Position numbers and translations under genes: made by a program. The notes under the pieces are model-generated. The model had not been told where the DNA came from. It did not search any database and saw only the letters and a program-made list of their open reading frames with translations. Positions 1 to 5,562 of a DNA stretch of 6,164 nt are shown piece after piece. This stretch comes from a bacterium (lineage in GTDB: Bacteria; UBP15; UBA6099; JAJRTR01), in the NCBI GenBank assembly GCA_024278215.1, contig JAJRTR010000121.1:1-6164 (forward strand), given 5' to 3'. Numbering within the stretch: the first letter of the stretch is position 1; each line of letters opens with the position of its first letter.

Positions 1-98
1 GTACTCTGCAAGTACGCCTGCGAGGATTTTACACCTTCGCCTTGCTCTGAACAATTTCGCTCGACCTCGCTACGAACATAATTTTGCAATCGTCTCAT
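1..98 (-). CDS. Possible N-terminal fragment of an unidentified gene, running off the left edge
   Basis: A frame opens at an ATG at 98-96 on the minus strand and stays open for 32 codons to the window edge, beginning MRRLQNYVRSEVERNC. I do not recognise the product and see no domain. A possible TATAAT promoter lies about 45 bases upstream, but the ribosome-binding site is weak (GGCGG, rather far from the ATG). The plus strand is also open over 1-78, ending in a TAA at 79-81, so the coding strand is not certain. Thirty-odd open codons are easily reached by chance, and the segment could equally be non-coding or part of a repeat. Confidence 0.2.
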   Translation of the reverse strand, partial: MRRLQNYVRSEVERNCSEQGEGVKSSQAYLQS

Positions 99-141
99 AA
101 GTAATCATTCCGCCGGTTCAGTACTGTGGTTATATAGCGTA

Positions 142-169
142 ATTATACACCCTGCCCGCCGCAGCACAA
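142..169 (-). promoter_or_regulatory. Possible sigma-70 promoter reading left
   Basis: On the minus strand TTGTGC (169-164) is followed after 16 bases by a perfect TATAAT (147-142). The -10 is consensus; the -35 matches TTGACA at only three of six positions. It lies beyond the porin terminator and would serve the partial frame that starts at 98. AT-rich DNA gives such matches by chance. Confidence 0.3.
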
Positions 170-195
170 AGAACCGGGTCAAAAACAATCACAAA

Positions 196-223
196 AAAAG
201 GGCGCTGCTGTGAGCGCCCTTTT
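196..223 (-). terminator. Rho-independent terminator of the porin gene
   Basis: A perfect 11-bp inverted repeat (196-206 with 213-223, core GGGCGCT/AGCGCCC) encloses a 6-base loop. On the minus strand the stem runs into a stretch of seven T, the classic intrinsic terminator form. It begins 30 bases after the porin stop codon. On the plus strand the stem ends in only four T, so activity in that direction would be weaker. Confidence 0.88.
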
Positions 224-253
224 CATGTTAATGTCGGATCAGTTCCGAAGAGC

Positions 254-1312
254 TTAGAAACTGATTGAAAGCTGCATATCGAGATTGTTGTTATCGTCTC
301 CGTCGACGAATTCATACATCGTCTGGAGGCGGGCATTCTTCTCGAAGTTCCAGTTGATGCCAACGGTTGTGATTTCGTTGTCGCCTTCAGTGTTGGTGAC
401 ATTGTCTTCATCCTGTGCCCAGTCGTAGCGGACAACAGCCTGCAGGTCGGTCTGGGGGATCAGGTATGAAAGGTGAATGTATGCCTGTGACAGATCATCA
501 TCCGATGTCGTAACACCGGCTGTATTCTGCATGGTAACGCTGGCGAGGTTGTATTCACCGAAAAGGTGGAAACCACTGTATACCCAGTCGAGTACGAAGC
601 CATAAGCATCGACATCCGGGCTGGTAAGAGTTTCGTCTTCAGTCATACCCCAGATTTTGAGGCCGAGGCTTTCGGTCGGGCTGTAGTCGAACTGCACGCC
701 GTACTGAGATTTGTCGTCGTTGTCGTTGCTCGCGCCTGTGATGGCGGTCATCGACTGGCCTGCGGCGTTGCTGCTGCTGCCGTTTGTGATCCATGCAGCC
801 CATCCGAACTGTGTTGTGGGTTCACCCATTGCCATGAATCCGCGGTCCCTTACACCGAATGTGCCAATACCCTGCGTGTAGTTGATCGTTTCGAGATCAA
901 ATTCCGGGGTATTGAGTTCGTAGCTGTTGGGAAGCGCGAACTGGCCGACACGAAGTGTCATCCAGTCGAGATATGAAATATCCGCATAGAGGTCCACCAC
1001 TCTGCTGTCTGCAACACCATCGCTGATGGCATTACGAGAGCCAGCTGCGCCGTTGGCGCCGTTCGAGGTATTGTCTGTGCCTTCGAGCTGGGCATATACG
1101 CTTACGTTTTCCGCGGGCTGCGCCGAGAATATAAGCCTGAGCCTCTGGGTGTCAAGCTGGTCGTTTCTGCCGTTCTGTTCACTCCATGAATAGTTAAACT
1201 GTGCGAGACCCGAGATGTCCAGGTCCATTTCACTTACGGGCACCGCCTGCGCCGCTGTCGAAAACGCCGCGATTGAGAACGCTGCCAGTCCTGCCATTAG
1301 AATCTTTTTCAT
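254..1312 (-). CDS. Outer-membrane beta-barrel porin, phosphate-selective O/P-like
   Basis: A predicted trimer-type outer-membrane porin of 352 residues that would let small solutes cross the outer membrane. Residues 1-23 form a clear Sec signal peptide: basic MKK, a hydrophobic stretch, then a cleavage site after AQA. The mature part has alternating strands rich in Tyr, Trp, Asp and Asn, and ends in LSISF with a terminal Phe, the signal recognised by the BAM complex. The segment RLRLIFSAQPAENVSVYAQ, followed by the segment with RVGQFALPNSYEL and later VRDRGFMAMG, resembles the O/P-type porins (OprO/OprP family), where RVGQF-P and a later RDRG are typical. The start is set by a near-ideal AAGGAGG at 1324-1318, five bases before the ATG, and a terminator follows. 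It is transcribed alone and divergently from the plus-strand genes. The family match is from motif memory; phosphate specificity cannot be read here. Confidence 0.88.
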   Translation of the reverse strand: MKKILMAGLAAFSIAAFSTAAQAVPVSEMDLDISGLAQFNYSWSEQNGRNDQLDTQRLRLIFSAQPAENVSVYAQLEGTDNTSNGANGAAGSRNAISDGVADSRVVDLYADISYLDWMTLRVGQFALPNSYELNTPEFDLETINYTQGIGTFGVRDRGFMAMGEPTTQFGWAAWITNGSSSNAAGQSMTAITGASNDNDDKSQYGVQFDYSPTESLGLKIWGMTEDETLTSPDVDAYGFVLDWVYSGFHLFGEYNLASVTMQNTAGVTTSDDDLSQAYIHLSYLIPQTDLQAVVRYDWAQDEDNVTNTEGDNEITTVGINWNFEKNARLQTMYEFVDGDDNNNLDMQLSISF

Positions 1313-1323
1313 AAATTCCTCCT

Positions 1324-1358
1324 TGGAAAATCGAAATGGATATCCGCGGAATTTTCCA
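1324..1358 (-). repeat. Inverted repeat in the porin 5' leader
   Basis: TGGAAAAT (1324-1331) is complementary to ATTTTCCA (1351-1358), and a GGATATCC palindrome (1338-1345) lies in the loop. In the porin mRNA this would form a hairpin touching the upstream edge of the AAGGAGG ribosome-binding site, so it could modulate translation or stabilise the message. The stem is short and AT-rich, so the effect is speculative. Confidence 0.3.
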
Positions 1359-1366
1359 GGCGAGTT

Positions 1367-1471
1367 TCACTTGTGCAAGTTGCCTTGTTTCCTTGCCCTG
1401 TGCATTTCACCCTGATTCCGCTTACTATCTTTTAAACGTACGGCCCATTGCCGTCTACGGCTTTTATCCAA
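1367..1471 (-). CDS. Candidate small leader ORF upstream of the porin (34 aa)
   Basis: A TTG codon at 1471-1469 sits seven bases after the GGAGG core of an exceptionally strong ribosome-binding site. It opens a 34-codon frame ending in TGA at 1369-1367, 54 bases before the porin ATG. The predicted peptide is very basic (starts LDKSRRRQWAVR and ends KQGNLHK), with no signal peptide or membrane segment. Two other short frames overlap the area. One, at 1530-1432, starts MKPEKPGPIKPV, but its GGAGG is only one base from the ATG. The other, at 1555-1484, ends with its TAA inside the strong binding site. None resembles a known protein. The support is the binding site alone; it may be a leader peptide or a coincidence. 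Confidence 0.2.
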   Translation of the reverse strand: MDKSRRRQWAVRLKDSKRNQGEMHRARKQGNLHK

Positions 1472-1475
1472 GGGT

Positions 1476-1486
1476 TCACCTCCTTA
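1476..1486 (-). promoter_or_regulatory. Perfect extended Shine-Dalgarno sequence in the porin leader
   Basis: The minus strand reads TAAGGAGGTGA, an uninterrupted 11-base match to the complement of the 16S rRNA 3' end. It lies about 165 bases upstream of the porin start, which has its own AAGGAGG, so it does not serve the porin directly. The nearest usable start codon is the TTG at 1471. It could drive a small ORF or act as a ribosome-loading site that protects the leader. Confidence 0.45.
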
Positions 1487-1793
1487 CCTTGCCGGACAGG
1501 TTTTATTGGGCCTGGTTTTTCTGGTTTCATTCCTCCATTTTGTAATATTATCCATTTATTATCCGATACTTAACATTTACTATTGCCAGTTTTTGGGCAA
1601 AAAATCAGATTAAAGTCCGATCTGCAAAGGATATATATCTTTTTTCCGCCAAATTTCTACCCTATCCTTTTATTTCCTCTCTTTTTCTATTCGATGTACC
1701 TGTTTTATTTCCGGCATTTCCGCATTTTCTAAGCTTGTATTTGATCGCTGCCTATCGTATTATATTTTAATAAACAGTTGCTGTTTTGTCATT

Positions 1794-1821
1794 ATTTTCA
1801 GAAGGATTCGACCCTGAAAAT
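1794..1821. repeat. Short inverted repeat upstream of the phosphodiesterase gene
   Basis: ATTTTCAG (1794-1801) is perfectly complementary to CTGAAAAT (1814-1821) around a 12-base loop, about 100 bases before the phosphodiesterase ATG. It could be a small hairpin or an operator-like dyad. On the minus strand a T-rich run does not follow directly (a run of T lies upstream instead), so it is not a terminator for that strand. Confidence 0.3.
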
Positions 1822-1908
1822 GCTTCTAAAAAAAATATTATTATGCAAATTGTTGTTTAAAGTTATCTATAGTGCTTAAATACGATCAAAATCGCCTTAT
1901 GTAAAATT

Positions 1909-1912
1909 GGAG
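1909..1912 (+). promoter_or_regulatory. Ribosome-binding site that fixes the phosphodiesterase start at 1919
   Basis: GGAG at 1909-1912 lies six bases before the ATG at 1919. An in-frame TTG at 1907 would add only MERL, but it overlaps this site and has no upstream Shine-Dalgarno of its own. The ATG is therefore preferred. Confidence 0.7.
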
Positions 1913-1918
1913 CGCTTA

Positions 1919-3310
1919 ATGAATAATACTTCTTCAAACAGGGTCATGATCATCGGCCTTGACTGCGCCGCCCCGCAGCTTGTGTTCGATCAATTCCTGC
2001 CGCACTTGCCGAATATTGAAAAAATAATGAAAAAAGGTGTTTTTGGAGAATTGCGAAGCACGATTCCGCCTATTACCTGCCCGGCCTGGATGTGCATGGT
2101 TTCCGGCAAAGACCCCGGAACACTTGGTATATACGGTTTCAGGAATCGCAGGGACTACACTTACGACGGTCTTTCCATAGCCAATTCGACAGCCGTAAAA
2201 GAACCCCTGCTGTGGGATATCCTGGGCGCGAACGACAAAAAGAACATCCTTATAGGTGTGCCCCAGACATATCCGCCGCGCGAGATCAACGGAATAATGG
2301 TTACTTCTTTTCTCACGCCGGGCACGGACAGCGAATACACGTATCCGCCTGAATTCAAGAAAGAAATAAATGAAGTGGTGGACGGTTACATGCTGGATGT
2401 GGACGGTTTCCGCACAGAGGATAAGGAAAGGCTGCTGGTGCAGATACACCGGATGACGGCGAAGCGGTTCCAACTGGCGAAATATATGGCGAAAACGAAA
2501 CCGTGGGACTTTTTCATGATGGTCGAGATGGGCACAGACCGCCTGCATCACGGCTTCTGGAAGTACTGCGACCCGCAACACCCGAAGCATGAGCCGGGCA
2601 ACATGCTCGAGAAGGCAATGTTGAAGTACTACGCGCGGCTCGACGGTTTTGTGGGAGAACTGATCGAATGCGCGGGCGACGACGCTGCTGTCATGATCGT
2701 GTCGGACCACGGCGCGAAGAGGATGCTGGGCGGGATATGCTTCAACGAATGGCTGATGCAGGAGGGCTACCTGACGCTCAAGAGCAAACCGGACGGCGTC
2801 GTGAGGCTGGACAAATGCGAGATTGACTGGTCGCGCACCAGGGCGTGGGGCGACGGTGGTTACTATGGCCGGTTGTTCATCAATGTGCAGGGCCGCGAAC
2901 CGCGGGGCATCGTTCCGGCGGCGCAGTACGAGTCGTTTCGCGCGGAATTGACAGAGAAAATCGAAGCGATGCGGGACGAAGAGGGAAAACCGCTGGGGAA
3001 CCGTGTCTACCGCGCCGAAGAAATATACAGCAGATGTGAAAACATACCGCCGGACCTGATTGTGTATTTCGGCGACCTGGACTGGCGCTCGGTCGGTAGT
3101 GTGGGGCTCGGCTCGGTGTATACTTATGAAAACGACACGGGGCCCGACGACGCGAATCACGCGCAGCACGGTATTTTTATACTCGGCGGCGCGGGCGTCG
3201 AGCCGCTCGGAAGACTCGAAGGACTCGATATCCTTGACGTCGCGCCGACTGTGCTTAAACTGATGGGAATGCAGATTCCAGCCGATATGAAGGGGAAATC
3301 GATAATCTGA
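1919..3310 (+). CDS. Alkaline-phosphatase-superfamily phosphodiesterase/phosphohydrolase
   Basis: A cytosolic (no signal peptide) metal-dependent hydrolase of 463 residues in the type I phosphodiesterase/nucleotide pyrophosphatase branch, resembling the 'predicted phosphohydrolase or phosphomutase' group (COG3379). Metal-site and catalytic elements are in order: Asp15 in IIGLDCA; probable nucleophile Thr53 in PPITCPAW; Asp207 and His211 in GTDRLHHGFW; Asp263-His264 in VSDHGAK; and His417 in QHGIF. The C-terminal DVAPTVLKLMGMQIPADMKGK is the usual end of this fold. The family's common G-HGI motif after the nucleophile reads GTLGIYGF here, with Leu in place of His. The substrate is unknown; members cleave phosphodiester or pyrophosphate bonds, and some act in glycan or lipid metabolism. 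It is first in the plus-strand run, 242 bases before cysC. The fold is firm; the role is not. Confidence 0.92.
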   Translation: MNNTSSNRVMIIGLDCAAPQLVFDQFLPHLPNIEKIMKKGVFGELRSTIPPITCPAWMCMVSGKDPGTLGIYGFRNRRDYTYDGLSIANSTAVKEPLLWDILGANDKKNILIGVPQTYPPREINGIMVTSFLTPGTDSEYTYPPEFKKEINEVVDGYMLDVDGFRTEDKERLLVQIHRMTAKRFQLAKYMAKTKPWDFFMMVEMGTDRLHHGFWKYCDPQHPKHEPGNMLEKAMLKYYARLDGFVGELIECAGDDAAVMIVSDHGAKRMLGGICFNEWLMQEGYLTLKSKPDGVVRLDKCEIDWSRTRAWGDGGYYGRLFINVQGREPRGIVPAAQYESFRAELTEKIEAMRDEEGKPLGNRVYRAEEIYSRCENIPPDLIVYFGDLDWRSVGSVGLGSVYTYENDTGPDDANHAQHGIFILGGAGVEPLGRLEGLDILDVAPTVLKLMGMQIPADMKGKSII

Positions 3311-3321
3311 AGGAACACTAG

Positions 3322-3344
3322 CCCGCATATTTCACAAATGCGGG
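3322..3344 (+). repeat. Hairpin just after the phosphodiesterase gene
   Basis: CCCGCAT (3322-3328) pairs with ATGCGGG (3338-3344) around a nine-base loop, starting 12 bases after the stop codon. It is followed by TGAAAAACC rather than a T run, so it is not a standard intrinsic terminator. It may protect the mRNA 3' end or cause partial termination. Confidence 0.45.
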
Positions 3345-3401
3345 TGAAAAACCGGAAGAATACCCATAATACAAGGCGCGGCAAGTGAGTGGTGAGGGAG
3401 C

Positions 3402-3417
3402 AGCCGGCCAGCCGGCC
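3402..3417. repeat. Tandem 8-base repeat AGCCGGCC
   Basis: Two exact head-to-tail copies of AGCCGGCC lie in the middle of the phosphodiesterase-cysC gap. Each copy contains the palindrome GCCGGC, so the pair can also fold on itself. No function is known to me. The rest of the 242-base gap holds no supported gene; the minus-strand frames through it run back into the phosphodiesterase gene. Confidence 0.6.
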
Positions 3418-3494
3418 TCTTGCGCAAAATGCAGGTATGTGACCGATCCCGAAGCTCCGCCGCAACACAGTAGAATAGGCGTTATCCCGATTTT

Positions 3495-3519
3495 CCGGAT
3501 TTCTTTGTGAGAAATCCGG
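3495..3519 (+). repeat. Perfect 10-bp stem-loop in the cysC leader
   Basis: CCGGATTTCT (3495-3504) and AGAAATCCGG (3510-3519) form a perfect stem with a five-base loop, ending 33 bases before the cysC ATG. No T run follows, so it is not a terminator. It leaves the ribosome-binding site (AAAGG at 3537-3541) free. It may be an mRNA-stabilising 5' hairpin, an attenuator element or a copy of a dispersed palindromic repeat. Confidence 0.6.
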
Positions 3520-3552
3520 GCTAACATTCGCGGCGGAAAGGTAAAAACATCA

Positions 3553-4164
3553 ATGCACAACAAAGGTTACACTATATGGTTTACGGGACTTTCGGGTTCG
3601 GGAAAAACGACAGTGTCGAAAGTCCTGGAAAAAATGCTTGGAGACCTCGGTGTGGAAAAAATGGAGGTGCTCGACGGCGACATAATCAGGGATAACTTCA
3701 GCAAAGGACTGACATTCTCAAAGGAAGACCGTAATACAAATGTATTGCGCGTGGGGTTCGTGTGTCACCTGCTGTCGAGAAATGGCATAGTGGCAATCGC
3801 GGCTCTTATTTCTCCTTACCGCGAAGCGCGCCGCAAGAACCGCGTGCTGATCGGTGATTATGTCGAGGTTTTTGTCGACACTCCGCTTGAGGAATGCGAG
3901 AAGAGGGACCCCAAGGGACTGTACAAAAAGGCGCGTGCAGGCGAGATAGAGAATTTTACCGGCATATCGGACCCTTATGAACCGCCGGTCTCTCCGGATG
4001 TGCGGCTCGACACGGTAGATAATTCTCCTGAAGAATGTGCGGCTGTAATCATCGACAAACTTGCTGAACTCGGCTATATCGAATCAAAAAAATCCGGCGG
4101 GGTTTATTCGGAAGAAGAGGAAGCGACCGTAAGGAAACGTCTCGAAGACCTCGGTTACATTTGA
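3553..4164 (+). CDS. cysC: Adenylylsulfate (APS) kinase
   Basis: Transfers phosphate from ATP to the 3'-OH of adenosine 5'-phosphosulfate, giving PAPS in the cytosol. All family signatures are present in the 203 residues: Walker A GLSGSGKTT (12-20), DGDIIR (41-46), FSKEDRNTN (55-63), ISPYR (86-90) with Ser87 at the position phosphorylated in the E. coli enzyme, RDPKGLYKKARAGEI (118-132) and FTGISDPYEPP (135-145). The kinase fold ends near residue 176. It is followed by a 27-residue acidic tail ending in KRLEDLGYI, which typical CysC proteins of about 175-200 residues do not need for catalysis. The start follows AAAGG by 11 bases, and no upstream in-frame alternative is convincing. No cysD, cysN or cysH is adjacent, while a glycosyltransferase follows. 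PAPS for sulfating a glycan or lipid is thus more likely than assimilation, by inference. Confidence 0.96.
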   Translation: MHNKGYTIWFTGLSGSGKTTVSKVLEKMLGDLGVEKMEVLDGDIIRDNFSKGLTFSKEDRNTNVLRVGFVCHLLSRNGIVAIAALISPYREARRKNRVLIGDYVEVFVDTPLEECEKRDPKGLYKKARAGEIENFTGISDPYEPPVSPDVRLDTVDNSPEECAAVIIDKLAELGYIESKKSGGVYSEEEEATVRKRLEDLGYI

Positions 4165-4259
4165 TTGCAGCAACGCGCCGGCATCCTTTCGTGTTAAACC
4201 TTCTTTGATTGTCACTGCATCTCAGGGGTATGGTTACCTGATTTCTTGTACGTGTAATG

Positions 4260-4290
4260 TTGACATTTCGTGCAACCGCTGTGCTATGGA
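4260..4290 (+). promoter_or_regulatory. Possible promoter for the glycosyltransferase gene
   Basis: A perfect TTGACA at 4260-4265 is followed by TGCTATGGA at 4282-4290. The hexamer TATGGA (spacing 19, preceded by TGC as in extended -10 sites) matches TATAAT at three positions. It lies 72 bases before the glycosyltransferase ATG in a 197-base gap that has no other gene. The spacing is longer than ideal, so this is tentative. Confidence 0.3.
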
Positions 4291-4361
4291 AAGTTTGCAA
4301 TGAAGAAATGCGTTAATATATGCAGTAATTTCATGGAATAATACGTCAGGATAAAAGCTGA

Positions 4362-5513
4362 ATGAAAAAAATCAGGGTTCTTCAATATATATCCACCGCG
4401 GAGGTCGGTGGGGTCGAACTGCGAACTGTTGATTTTATGAAGAGGATGGATCAGGAACAGTTTCATCTCGAGACCCTTTTCTTCGGCGGTCCCGGCCAGG
4501 CGGGAAAAGAATATGAAAAACACTTCGAGACTGCCTACCTGAATGCAAAGGTGGGGCCGGGCGCGATTGCCGTTCCGTTCAGGTTGCGACGGATGATAGT
4601 GGAAAAGAAGTTCGATATAATACATGCTTATGGATTCAGGGCGGTGCTTTCCGCCCGGCTCGCGGCAGCCGGGTTCAGAGGGTGCAGGGTGATAACCGCG
4701 CTCGAGGGAAAGATTCCGTTCGACACACCGGGCAGGCTGTTATTTGCGCTGGATAAGGCAACGCTGGCGTTGACGGAATTGATACTTGCAAATTCGCGGG
4801 CGGCTGTCGAGCACCTGGTTTCTCTGGGCTATCCCGAGGACAAGTTTGTGTATATCGCAAACGGAATAGAGGTGCCGGAACAGTTGGAATATGCCGACGA
4901 AGAAACGCGAACGCGTGTTCTTGACGGTTATGGTGTGAGGAGAGCGCCTGAAGACAGGATAGTTATATGCGTGGCCAACCTGAGGGCGGTGAAAGGACAT
5001 AAGTATCTGCTGGAAGCACTGTGCAGGCTTGCCGGGGTGTGCCCGGATTTCAGGGCGTTGCTGGTTGGCGAGGACCAGGATGATATGGGCGGCAGCCTGA
5101 TGGAGAAGGCGCGAGGGGCGGGGCTGGGAGAACGGGTTTTCCTGATGGGTGCAAGGAGTGTGGACGAGGTAATGGAATTGTTGAGAGTGTCGGATGTTTT
5201 TGTTCTGGCGTCGTTGATGGAGGGTATGCCGGGCAGCATACTCGAGGCGATGGCCGCGGGACTTCCCGTTGTGGCGACGGATGTCGGGGGGGTTGCCGAA
5301 CTGGTGGTGGATGGAGAAACGGGCCGCCTTGTGCAGGCGGCGCGCCCGGATGAAATGAGCCAGGCTCTGGAAAAGTTCCTGGCCGATGCTAATATAAGAA
5401 AAGACTTTGGGCAAAAAGGATACAACAGGGTAAAAAAAGTTTTCAATATTGATGATCGAACTGTGAAGATACAGGACGTTTATAGAGAGTTGGCCGCCGG
5501 ACGGTTTTCTTGA
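4362..5513 (+). CDS. Glycosyltransferase family 4 (GT-B fold)
   Basis: A retaining glycosyltransferase of 383 residues that would move a sugar from a nucleotide-sugar donor to a growing glycan or lipid carrier on the cytoplasmic face of the membrane. The N-terminal acceptor domain opens with RVLQYISTAEVGGVE, holding the usual Gly-Gly loop (16-17), and has IIHAYGFRAVLSARLA further on. The C-terminal donor domain has ANLRAVKGH (205-213) with the phosphate-contacting Lys211, LLVGEDQD, the EX7E motif E287-GMPGSIL-E295, and the strand AAGLPVVATDVGGVAELVVD with the typical GETGRLV turn. Length is normal for GT4. AGGA at 4348-4351 lies ten bases before the ATG. It is followed 49 bases later by the kinase-like gene on the same strand. 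Donor and acceptor cannot be deduced. It probably acts in exopolysaccharide, lipopolysaccharide or glycolipid assembly. Confidence 0.94.
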   Translation: MKKIRVLQYISTAEVGGVELRTVDFMKRMDQEQFHLETLFFGGPGQAGKEYEKHFETAYLNAKVGPGAIAVPFRLRRMIVEKKFDIIHAYGFRAVLSARLAAAGFRGCRVITALEGKIPFDTPGRLLFALDKATLALTELILANSRAAVEHLVSLGYPEDKFVYIANGIEVPEQLEYADEETRTRVLDGYGVRRAPEDRIVICVANLRAVKGHKYLLEALCRLAGVCPDFRALLVGEDQDDMGGSLMEKARGAGLGERVFLMGARSVDEVMELLRVSDVFVLASLMEGMPGSILEAMAAGLPVVATDVGGVAELVVDGETGRLVQAARPDEMSQALEKFLADANIRKDFGQKGYNRVKKVFNIDDRTVKIQDVYRELAAGRFS

Positions 5514-5562
5514 TTTCGGACGATTGTATCGAGTTAGACGTGAAGCGAAAGGCAGTTGATAA

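Larger units (their letters stand above)
1313..1918. other. Long AT-rich divergent intergenic region
   Basis: About 600 bases separate the porin start from the phosphodiesterase start. The right two thirds are strongly AT-rich, with long pyrimidine runs on the plus strand around 1640-1700. It must carry promoters for both directions, but I cannot place either firmly. On the plus strand TATAGT at 1868-1873 is a good -10 without a convincing -35, and TTGTTT (1853-1858) with TTAAAT (1876-1881) at 17 bases is a weaker pair. On the minus strand GATAAT occurs at 1563-1558 and at 1552-1547 without a good -35. The porin side contains the leader features listed separately. I see no conserved protein gene. 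Confidence 0.7.

Noticed and set aside
1367-1410. GCACAGGGCAA in the porin leader resembles part of a cyclic-di-GMP-I (GEMM) riboswitch
   Set aside because: The essential following elements (the GACGCAAAGC-type segment and the tetraloop-receptor stems) are missing, so the match is only a short word.
1581-1600. TGGCA word on the minus strand as part of a sigma-54 promoter
   Set aside because: There is no GC pair at the correct spacing for the -12 element.
1797-1827. GATTCGACCCTG-like word suggesting a tRNA T-arm
   Set aside because: The stem does not pair over five bases and no acceptor, D or anticodon arm can be built around it. The similar word near 5611-5626 fails in the same way.
1934-3328. 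A 464-codon open frame on the minus strand, opposite the phosphodiesterase gene
   Set aside because: It mirrors the plus-strand gene over its whole length. The product is Arg/His/Val-rich without recognisable motifs, while the plus strand encodes clear catalytic motifs. It is an antisense shadow.
3322-3350. Intrinsic terminator after the phosphodiesterase
   Set aside because: The stem is real but is followed by TGAAAAACC, with no T tract on the plus strand, so it is listed only as a hairpin.
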